Part shown: in pieces, positions 1 to 5,748 of the stretch | Layout of the letters: every line of letters starts with the position of its first letter | Position numbering within the stretch: the stretch's first letter is position 1 | Assembly (NCBI GenBank): GCA_016649675.1 | Contig: JAENXG010000015.1 | Span: 1 to 18,363 of the forward strand | DNA from: Methyloceanibacter sp. | GTDB taxonomy: Bacteria > Pseudomonadota > Alphaproteobacteria > Rhizobiales > Methyloligellaceae | DNA length: 18,363 bases | Direction: 5' to 3' | Program-made: the position numbers and the translations under genes | The notes under the pieces: generated by a model | Database searches by the model: none | Told to the model about the DNA's origin: nothing | The model's input: only the letters and a program-made list of their open reading frames with translations

Positions 1-1
1 A

Positions 2-631
2 GCGTCGCACGGATATGTCGCGCGGTTGTTCGGCGACGATACGGCGTGGCGCCTTGGCCGCGTCAGCTTCAATCCGTTCAAGCACATCGACCTTTTTGGG
101 ACCGTTCTGCTGCCGGCGCTGTTGCTCTTGATGCGTTCGCCGTTCCTGTTCGGCTACGCCAAGCCGGTGCCAGTCAACTTTCGAGCGCTGCGCAATCCGC
201 GCCGCGACTCGATTTGGGTCGCGGCAGCGGGCCCAACCATGAATCTTGCATTGGCAACGCTTGCTGCGCTGGCCTTACACCTCCTCATCTTTCTACCGGA
301 TGCGGCCAGGCCCTGGGTCGCCGAGAACCTCAAGAACGCGCTGATCATCAATGTGCTGCTGGCCATCTTTAACCTGCTGCCTCTGCCACCGCTTGATGGT
401 GGACGCATCGCGGTCGCCGTGCTCCCGGATGCTCTGGCGAGCCCGCTGGCCCGGCTGGAACCCTACGGCATGATGATTCTGATTGGGATGCTATTCATTT
501 TGCCGTTGCTCGGTGCGCAACTGGGGATTGACCTCAATTTTGTTTGGCACCTCGTCCAGCGTGCGACCAACGTCATCATTGATGCGATCCTTTTGCTGAC
601 CGGCAACGCCATGCTTGGCGAGACCGCTTAA
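2..631 (+). CDS. Site-2 protease family (M50) membrane zinc metalloprotease, 5' partial
   Basis: The gene enters from the left edge; reading from base 2 gives A-S-H-G-Y-V-A-R-L-F-G-D-D. This matches the family's HExxH zinc motif followed by GYVA, so the first His and the Glu lie just outside the window and the second His is encoded at 8-10. A TTG at 26 is in frame but is not a credible start. About 210 residues remain. They include hydrophobic segments (TVLLPALLLLM, LALATLAALALHLLIFL and a C-terminal MILIGMLFILPLL), a GP-x-MN-x-A segment, and LPPLDGGR near residue 133, the family's LDG motif whose Asp is the third zinc ligand. M50 proteases cleave substrates within or next to the membrane. 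This short form without a PDZ domain resembles the YwhC-like group, whose substrates are mostly unknown. It ends with TAA eight bases before the next gene's likely original ATG. Confidence 0.88.
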   Translation, partial: ASHGYVARLFGDDTAWRLGRVSFNPFKHIDLFGTVLLPALLLLMRSPFLFGYAKPVPVNFRALRNPRRDSIWVAAAGPTMNLALATLAALALHLLIFLPDAARPWVAENLKNALIINVLLAIFNLLPLPPLDGGRIAVAVLPDALASPLARLEPYGMMILIGMLFILPLLGAQLGIDLNFVWHLVQRATNVIIDAILLLTGNAMLGETA

Positions 632-638
632 TATTGAA

Positions 639-1245
639 ATGCCGAAATCAAGACCAACACGCGCGGTGACCATTACCGTTGATGACGTGCAGCGGGTATC
701 CGTTTATGGCAGCCGTAGCGAATGGACTTGCCGAGCGAGGCATCGCCACGATGCGCTATCAATTTCCTTACATGGAGCAGGGCTCAAAGCGACCGGACGC
801 GCCGAAACTTGCCCAGGCGACCGTCCGCGCGGCAGTCATTGAAGCCTCCCGTCTAGTTCCGGAGCTTGCCCTCTTCGCAGGCGGCAAGTCCTTTGGCGGC
901 CGCATGACCTCGCAAGCGCAAGCCGCATTACCGTTGCCCGGGGTCCGGGGGTTGGTGTTCCTAGGCTTCCCGCTTCATCCCACCGGGCGACCGTCGGACG
1001 AGCGGGGAAATCATCTGTTCGAGGTAAAAGTCCCGATGCTGTTTTTGCAGGGAACTCGTGATGCACTCGCCGATACTCAGATCCTACAAGCGCTGACCCA
1101 AGAGCTCGGCACTCGGGCAACCCTCAAGCTGTTTCTAGATGCCGATCACTCCTTTCATGTGCTCGCGCGCACTGGTCGTCAGGATGCCGAGGTCAGAGGC
1201 GGCATGCTGGACACGTTGGCAGCATGGATCGAAACCGTGGTTTAG
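639..1245 (+). pseudogene. Alpha/beta hydrolase (KANL3/Tex30-like), N-terminal segment deleted with frame change
   Basis: The open frame 679-1245 (TTG start, 188 residues) begins M-M-T-C-S-G-Y-P-F-M-A-A-V-A. It carries a nucleophile elbow G-G-K-S-F-G-G, an acid GTRD and a late DADHSFH, so the Ser-Asp-His triad is present. Family members normally have about 50 residues before the PFMAAVA helix, including a strand ending in HGAGAG that builds the oxyanion hole. That stretch is absent. A credible original N-terminus, M-P-K-S-R-P-T-R-A-V-T-I-T-V-D-D-V-Q-R-V-S, starts at ATG 639 in another frame and runs to about 700. The simplest reading is a deletion of roughly 25 codons, not a multiple of three bases, near 699-704. 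As it stands the gene probably makes no functional hydrolase. A sequencing error cannot explain the missing motif, although a real TTG-started short protein cannot be excluded. Family and deletion calls rest on remembered family pattern, not an alignment. Confidence 0.6.
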
Positions 1246-1556
1246 GGCGTCGTGGTGGTCCTCCTGAACACTGGCCCTTCGCCGGGCGGATAGATCTGGA
1301 ACGTCCAACGTCCCGGCACAATGCGCGGAACGGCACGCAAGTCACACTCTGGCCACCAGGCGGTGATCCATGCGCCTGTGCGCGCTTCAGCCGGCGTATA
1401 GCCGAAGCCGTAACCCCGAAATTTGCCGTACGAATCCAAGGCCACGCTCGACCATAGATCATTGAGGCTAGTGTCTTCGGGTACTCCAGCGGCGTGAGCC
1501 GCGATCAAATCGAAGGCCACGGCGTCGATCTCATTAGGCGTCGGGACAGTTCTCAT
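1242..1556 (-). CDS. Hypothetical protein of mobile-element remnant (104 aa)
   Basis: I do not recognise this protein. The longer open frame extends to 1769, but ATG at 1554-1556 is preceded on the minus strand by AGAGGAGGAGCT, a very strong ribosome binding site, so the start is placed there. The product is 104 residues, soluble and rich in Trp, Gly and Pro in its second half (WITAWWPECD, WTFQIYPPGEG), with no signal peptide. It follows the small ORF 1600-1818 by 43 bases in the same direction and probably shares its transcript. Its TAA overlaps the TAG of the convergent hydrolase gene (shared bases 1243-1244). The neighbourhood with a Toprim primase fragment suggests a cargo or accessory gene of an integrated element. 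Confidence 0.55.
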   Translation of the reverse strand: MRTVPTPNEIDAVAFDLIAAHAAGVPEDTSLNDLWSSVALDSYGKFRGYGFGYTPAEARTGAWITAWWPECDLRAVPRIVPGRWTFQIYPPGEGPVFRRTTTTP

Positions 1557-1599
1557 AGCTCCTCCTCTGAGGTTGTCGTCGGTCTTTATGTTGCTAGGT

Positions 1600-1818
1600 T
1601 TAGAGCTTAATGCCCGTAAGGTACTGCTTACCCCTCTCCTCCGGCGAAACAGCAACCCACACGATCCGCCATTTGCCGTTTTGAAACCTCCGTTGACCAC
1701 GATCCACAACGAGTCCCTTCTTAATGAGATCCGCCAGCGCCTCGGCGAGTCCCGGATCACGCATGTCAATGCCGTAGTCTGACGGCTTGTGCCGGATCGC
1801 TTCCTGCTTCTTGCCCAT
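1600..1818 (-). CDS. Small hypothetical protein of mobile-element remnant (72 aa)
   Basis: Seventy-two residues starting M-G-K-K-Q-E-A-I-R-H-K-P-S-D-Y-G. The start is supported by AAAAAGGAGAGATCAG immediately upstream on the minus strand. The middle (LAEALADLIKKGLVVDRGQRRFQNGKWRI is the span, about residues 25-52) reads like a helix followed by a two-stranded wing. A small winged-helix or accessory DNA-binding protein is therefore possible, but this is structural guesswork. No family is recognised. It lies between the primase-like fragments and the 104-residue ORF, all on the minus strand. Confidence 0.5.
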   Translation of the reverse strand: MGKKQEAIRHKPSDYGIDMRDPGLAEALADLIKKGLVVDRGQRRFQNGKWRIVWVAVSPEERGKQYLTGIKL

Positions 1819-1867
1819 CTGATCTCTCCTTTTTCGAGTGGCCGTTTGGGGGTGGGATCGCCGAAGG

Positions 1868-2000
1868 CATAGGGGGCATTGGGGCCATCGGATCGTTAGA
1901 CCCCTTCCACCCCGTGCTCGTCGGTGCCGTAGTCAGCTCTGGCGGCATCGGATTGGTCGAATGGCTGCGACTCGCCCCCATACCCCCGATGCCCCCTATG
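1868..2000. repeat. G-rich inverted repeat pair (17 nt, one mismatch)
   Basis: CATAGGGGGCATTGGGG at 1868-1884 and the reverse complement of CATAGGGGGCATCGGGG at 1984-2000 differ at one base and are separated by 99 bases. One arm lies in the 3' end of the 1896-2177 fragment, where it encodes the HRGHRG run. The other lies just upstream of the 1600-1818 ORF. The function is unknown; it could fold in RNA or mark a recombination point. Confidence 0.6.
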
Positions 2001-2177
2001 GTCTCCGTCCTCGGTGGTCTTCTTGAGAGCGTAGGTTGCCTTGCCCCACTTCCCGGCGGGCGCCTGCCGAAGCAGAACAAAGCTGGCCATACGGGTGCCG
2101 GCAAGCCGTTGAAGTTGGGAGGCAAGGTACTGGCGGCCGCGCTTCTGCGGGTCTATAAGTCTCGACGAGGGTACCAT
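1896..2177 (-). pseudogene. Unidentified mobile-element gene fragment
   Basis: An open frame of 93 residues that appears to be the 3' part of a broken gene. The credible protein-like part is Q-Y-L-A-S-Q-L-Q-R-L-A-G-T-R-M-A-S-F followed by LLRQAPAGKWGKATYALKKTTED. After it the sequence becomes low-complexity (GDHRGHRGYGG), encoded by the G-rich inverted repeat at 1984-2000. No convincing start codon context is seen, and the frame is shifted by one relative to the adjacent Toprim fragment upstream. It may be a rearranged tail of a replication or primase-operon gene. Confidence 0.35.
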
Positions 2178-2184
2178 CAGCAGG

Positions 2185-2384
2185 CATGGCGGCCATGCAG
2201 GTCTCGATGCCTTCCCCCACCATCAAAATATCGCGGGCTGGGGCGAGCTTGACAGCGCATCCGCCGCAAGGGCCAAGCATCATCCTCTGGGGATCGACGG
2301 GTGCCTTCTGACTCCCCTCCGGTGCAAGAAAGGTTCGATGGATGGCTAGCTGCTGGTCACGGGCGCCACGCGGCCGACGAGGGG
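2185..2384 (-). pseudogene. Toprim-domain primase (P4/phage-type) fragment, frameshifted and truncated
   Basis: Reading the minus strand from 2349 gives L-A-I-H-R-T-F-L-A-P-E-G-S-Q-K-A-P-V-D-P, then QRMMLGPCGGCAVKL, then DILMVGEGIETCMAAM. This is the characteristic start of the Toprim domain found in P4-like and plasmid primases: IHRTFL...K.PVDP..MLGP...GGAV, then the catalytic Glu of GEGIET. Just upstream, in another frame, PLVGRVAPVTSS (2349-2384) is the expected preceding strand, so a frameshift lies near 2346-2369. After AAM (about 2185) homology stops: the DxD metal-binding motif and the rest of the protein are missing. It is therefore a dead remnant of a prophage or integrative element. 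The zinc-finger/primase N-terminus was not found upstream. Confidence 0.65.
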
Positions 2385-2672
2385 CGAGGTTCGTGTCAGT
2401 TTGCCGTTAGCGACCTCTTTGCCAGTCAAGATTTCGGCGAAGCTACCCTCTATCAACAAGTTAGGAGCTGTCGTACTGGCGGCGCCGGATATCGAGGTGC
2501 CTGCAAAGCCTCGGCGACATCGCCCTAATCTCCTGAAACCTGGCGGCCGCAAGGCCCGGAGATACTTATAAGTATCCGCCCCATGGGCGCTCAATTCTGC
2601 GCAGGAAGCAATAATCCGCATCCGCCCGCGCGTGTGAAGCTAATCGTTACCGAGACACGGAGGCGCCTACAG
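2385..2672. other. Intergenic / decayed element edge without a recognisable gene
   Basis: Open frames here, including a minus-strand one from 2621, show no recognisable protein family beyond the Toprim-linked end at 2349-2384. A minus-strand CAGGAG followed by an ATG at about 2506 leads to only 19 codons. The stretch probably includes the outer edge of the mobile-element remnant and the promoter region of the lipoprotein gene. No tRNA or attachment site is evident. Confidence 0.35.
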
Positions 2673-2990
2673 ATGAGGGTTCTCTTCGTCGCACTGATCA
2701 GCTGCTTGTCGATGGCCGCTTGCTCTCTGCAAAGCCCGACTTCTGAAGCCCAATCGAATTTGCTCGGCATGACTCAGAAACAAATTTTGTCCTGCTTGGG
2801 CGCTCCTACTCAGAAGACCACAGAAGGTGTCGCCGAGGTCTGGTCATATCCGGCGGGCCAATCCTGCTTCGTAAAGATCTACTTTGCGTACGGCCGCGCG
2901 AGCCATGTGAACTACGTTGGGTCCAACGGTGAGCCACTGTCGCCAGGAGATGAGTGCCCCTTTGTGGGCGAAAAATGTGTGATGCACTAA
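2673..2990 (+). CDS. Small BamE/SmpA-like lipoprotein
   Basis: 105 residues. The signal peptide M-R-V-L-F-V-A-L-I-S-C-L-S-M-A-A-C ends in a lipobox (S-M-A-A-C), so Cys17 should be lipidated and the protein membrane-anchored. The mature part opens with N-L-L-G-M-T-Q-K-Q-I-L-S-C-L-G-A-P, the 'GMtxxxvlxxLGxP' opening of the SmpA/OmlA/BamE fold. A W-S-Y-P strand and a Cys-containing tail (CPFVGEKC) follow. The frame extends upstream to 2583, but ATG 2673 is preferred because the signal peptide starts there and ACGGAGG lies upstream. BamE itself assists outer-membrane protein insertion. This is probably a standalone relative of unknown role, and there is no bam gene nearby. Confidence 0.75.
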   Translation: MRVLFVALISCLSMAACSLQSPTSEAQSNLLGMTQKQILSCLGAPTQKTTEGVAEVWSYPAGQSCFVKIYFAYGRASHVNYVGSNGEPLSPGDECPFVGEKCVMH

Positions 2991-3049
2991 TGGGATGGTG
3001 AAAAATAGTGTGGAGGAGTTGAGTCGCGCTGACGTCCGAAAGGAGCCCG

Positions 3050-3110
3050 GAAGCGGACTTTAGACCGCGCCGGTTCAATGTCGCTGAAGTGCCAGAAGCG
3101 GACTTAAGAC
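3050..3110. repeat. Short direct repeats GAAGCGGACTT
   Basis: GAAGCGGACTTTAGAC (3050-3065) and GAAGCGGACTTAAGAC (3095-3110) differ at one base and lie 45 bases apart, immediately after the autotransporter gene's 3' end (minus strand). A GTCCG at 3034-3038 can pair with CGGAC at 3054-3058. Similar 'GTCCGCTT' sequences are common between genes in rhizobia, from memory. They may be interspersed repeats rather than local regulators. Confidence 0.45.
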
Positions 3111-4364
3111 TTACCAGGTCACCCGCATGCCGGCTTTGCCGCCGACGCCGTCAATATTGTCGCCGAAGGTCACGTCGAGCTTGGCGAACACGCTTGTGTT
3201 AGCCAACGGGTTGAAGAAGTTAACGCCGGCCGAGACCTCGCCCCACACATCTTCGAGATTGTCCTCGAGATGGAAGGTGGTGCCGGTCGAAACGAGGGTG
3301 GCTTGGTTGTTATCGCTGAGATTGCCCCACAGGCTGCCGATGACGAATGGCTCCATGGTGGTGCCGGCCCAGACCGGCATGGAGGTCCCGACGCGCAAGC
3401 CCAGACGCCCCCTGACGTTCGGATCATCACCAAAGGACACCCTGTTGCCGCCGAGAGAGAAGCCGTCGATCTCGGCCCCGTTGATGGAGATGGTGGCGAG
3501 AGGCTCGATGAAGGCGCCATGGCTGAACGAGCCGAAGCGATAGCCAGAATCGGCCCTAAGGCCCACCGTCGTGGCATTGATCGAGTTGGGGAAGCCCAGG
3601 GTGCTGGTATTGAGCTCCAACAGATGCACATTGAGCAGCGTGTCGACGAAGAGTCCACCTCTCAGATAGGTGGCATAGCCGCCGACCTGCCCGCCCTGGA
3701 AGTCGAACAGGCGGTTGATCTGATCGTAATCAAGATCGGAATGGATGAAGCCGCCGAGCGCCCCGAACACGAGAATGTCGTTGTCTGAGAACAGTCCGCG
3801 CTTGCCGAGGTCGATGCCGCCTTGGAAGTCGACGGTCTGTAGGTCGCGGTTGAGATTGTAGCGGTAGTCCCTGCCATAGGCGCTGACATTGGCGCTGGCA
3901 TCGCGGTCGAGCCAGTTGCCGGCACCCCTCACCCACACTGCCGGAGTGATATTGGGTGAGCCCGGTTGAGCGTCGGCTTCGGCATATTTGGCTCCTGGGT
4001 CGCCGGCAGGTGCGGCACCGCCGTTGAGCAGTACGCGCAAGTCGGTGCTGCGGTCGAACCAGGTGTCAGAGCCTGCATGCCACATGTCCTGGGCGGCGGT
4101 GATCAGCTGTGGCAGCACGAAGGCCCCGGCCCCTAAGAAGCTCTTCAATTCGAAGACGCCGCTTCCCGTCGGCCTGAAGAACAGGTCGTAATTGAAGAAG
4201 CCGGTGTCGATCGGCTTGTTCAAGAAGAACGCGTCGCTTTTAACGTTGCCGTTCACGTAGACAACCGGGATGCCCACGGTGTTGAGCAGGCCCGGACCGT
4301 GATTGGTGTTGTCCACCGCGACCAGGGTCTTGCCGCTGACATCGCCGTTGATGGTGCGGATCAT
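3111..4364 (-). CDS. Autotransporter outer-membrane beta-barrel protein, passenger and signal peptide missing
   Basis: 417 residues. About residues 20-65 (GPGLLNTVGIPVVYVNG...FFNYDLFFRP) match the end of an autotransporter passenger and its linker to the barrel. Residues from about 145 (PAVWVRGAGNWLDRD...) to the end are the 12-strand autotransporter beta-domain, with alternating aromatic strands and a terminal G-M-R-V-T-W ending in Trp as barrels require. The ATG lies two bases after the decarboxylase stop (TAA GC ATG) and no hydrophobic signal peptide is present. As encoded, the product should not cross the inner membrane. The gene is therefore likely the 3' remainder of a much larger autotransporter whose 5' part was replaced by the upstream gene. 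A cryptic upstream start in a different frame is less likely. Translational coupling to the decarboxylase is possible. Confidence 0.75.
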   Translation of the reverse strand: MIRTINGDVSGKTLVAVDNTNHGPGLLNTVGIPVVYVNGNVKSDAFFLNKPIDTGFFNYDLFFRPTGSGVFELKSFLGAGAFVLPQLITAAQDMWHAGSDTWFDRSTDLRVLLNGGAAPAGDPGAKYAEADAQPGSPNITPAVWVRGAGNWLDRDASANVSAYGRDYRYNLNRDLQTVDFQGGIDLGKRGLFSDNDILVFGALGGFIHSDLDYDQINRLFDFQGGQVGGYATYLRGGLFVDTLLNVHLLELNTSTLGFPNSINATTVGLRADSGYRFGSFSHGAFIEPLATISINGAEIDGFSLGGNRVSFGDDPNVRGRLGLRVGTSMPVWAGTTMEPFVIGSLWGNLSDNNQATLVSTGTTFHLEDNLEDVWGEVSAGVNFFNPLANTSVFAKLDVTFGDNIDGVGGKAGMRVTW

Positions 4365-4366
4365 GC

Positions 4367-5557
4367 TTAGGCTCGCGCCGTCTTCAGCGCGACGAGCGGC
4401 TGCTCCTCTAGGCCCGTATACATCGAGAGCATGGGCTCGTCGGTGAGGATCACCTCATCATACTCGCCGTACCCATTGAAACGATTCGCCAATACCCGGC
4501 CATAGGCGCCGATTTGACCAATCTCGATATAGTCACCCTCGCCCACGCAAGCGGGCAGGAGGAAGGGACCGGGCAGGTAGTCGGAGCTGTCACAGGTCGG
4601 ACCATAAAGGGAGAACTCTGCCATGGGCTTCGCTCTGCGGCGGGAGGTTGCGACCAGCCGCGCCGGGAAGCGGAAGTTCGAGTAGGCAGCATCGAACAGC
4701 GTGCCGAAGGCTCCGTCATTGACGTATAGCGCGTTGCCGCGGCGCGCATCGACGCGCACGATGACCGACTCGGCCTCCGCCACGAGCGCACGCCCCGGCT
4801 CGCACAGGAGCTCGCAGGAATGCTTGACGGCGAGTTCGTCTGCGGCCCGCACCACCTCGTCCATGAAGCTCGCAAGCTCCGGCGGGTCGGAATGGGGATA
4901 GCGGCTCGGGAAGCCGCCGCCGATGTCGATGGCATCGACCATGACGCCGGACGCCAAGATCAATTGACCGATCTGTCGCAGCGCCTCGCCGAAGGCGGCG
5001 GGGACTACAGCCTGCGACCCCACATGGAAGGTGATGCCGAGCCGGTGCGCCAGCTGGCGCGCGCGAAGGAGGAGCGCCGGAGCCTCCTCGGTCGACACGC
5101 CGAACTTGCCCTCGAGCGGGATCAGGCTGTGGGTGTTGGGACAGGCCACGCGGAGGAAGAGGGTGAGGTCCTCCGCCCCGCCGGTCTCGGCGATGATCTT
5201 GTCGAGCTCATCGTCGCTGTCGAAGGAGAAGCTCCTCACGCCGAAATCGTGATAGGCGCGCACGATCGCCCCCCGCGACTTTATCGGATTCATAAAATAG
5301 AGCTCGGCCCCGGGGACCGCCGCCACGCGCTCGATCTCGACCAGGGAGGCCACATCGAAGGAACGGATGCCGGCTTCGACCAGAGCCTGCAGGATCAAAG
5401 GCGCGTCATTGGCCTTGGCGGCGTACAGCACCCGGCCGGGGAAGTTGGCAAGAAACCAGTTCGCCGCTCGGAACGCGGCGTGGGGCCTCAACGCTAAGAC
5501 TGGCCGCTCCGGACGGCGATCACGGAGAAACTCCGCGGCAGAAGTGAAAACGTCCAT
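4367..5557 (-). CDS. Ornithine/lysine-type PLP decarboxylase (fold type III)
   Basis: 396 residues, the normal length for the bacterial/eukaryotic-like ornithine decarboxylase family. These enzymes convert ornithine (some lysine) to putrescine (cadaverine) in the cytoplasm, the entry to polyamine synthesis. Visible marks are the PLP-binding lysine in Y-A-A-K-A-N (Lys48), HVGSQ at 178-182, the phosphate-binding IGGGFPSRY near 212-220, CEPGR at 252-256, and the catalytic Cys of GPTCDSSD (Cys322, Asp323). GAYGR with the PLP-contacting Tyr is near 352. All key residues are present. Substrate preference cannot be read from sequence, and diaminopimelate decarboxylase is less likely because of the GPTCDSSD form. 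The start ATG at 5557 follows GTGGGAG. It is 191 bases downstream of the pseudo-caspase gene. Confidence 0.87.
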   Translation of the reverse strand: MDVFTSAAEFLRDRRPERPVLALRPHAAFRAANWFLANFPGRVLYAAKANDAPLILQALVEAGIRSFDVASLVEIERVAAVPGAELYFMNPIKSRGAIVRAYHDFGVRSFSFDSDDELDKIIAETGGAEDLTLFLRVACPNTHSLIPLEGKFGVSTEEAPALLLRARQLAHRLGITFHVGSQAVVPAAFGEALRQIGQLILASGVMVDAIDIGGGFPSRYPHSDPPELASFMDEVVRAADELAVKHSCELLCEPGRALVAEAESVIVRVDARRGNALYVNDGAFGTLFDAAYSNFRFPARLVATSRRRAKPMAEFSLYGPTCDSSDYLPGPFLLPACVGEGDYIEIGQIGAYGRVLANRFNGYGEYDEVILTDEPMLSMYTGLEEQPLVALKTARA

Positions 5558-5748
5558 CCCATGTCTACTCCCACACGAGATTGCCGATGTCAGTGCTGCC
5601 CTTGAGCGAAATCGCCTACGAGCCCGCGTGGTCCCGTATGCAATCCTGCACCCCTTGTAAAGCGGTTTTCGCGTGGTCCCCCAACTATCTGGGTCAGGCG
5701 GTGCGTCAAAGAGCGGCAGCGCCGAGGCTTGCCCAATCGCGCGTCACG

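Noticed and set aside
1868..2000. Possible CRISPR-like repeats
   Set aside because: Only two inverted copies, no regular spacing and no spacers.
1242..2672. Search for a tRNA or attachment site at the element remnant
   Set aside because: No tRNA-like fold or flanking direct repeat could be identified by eye.
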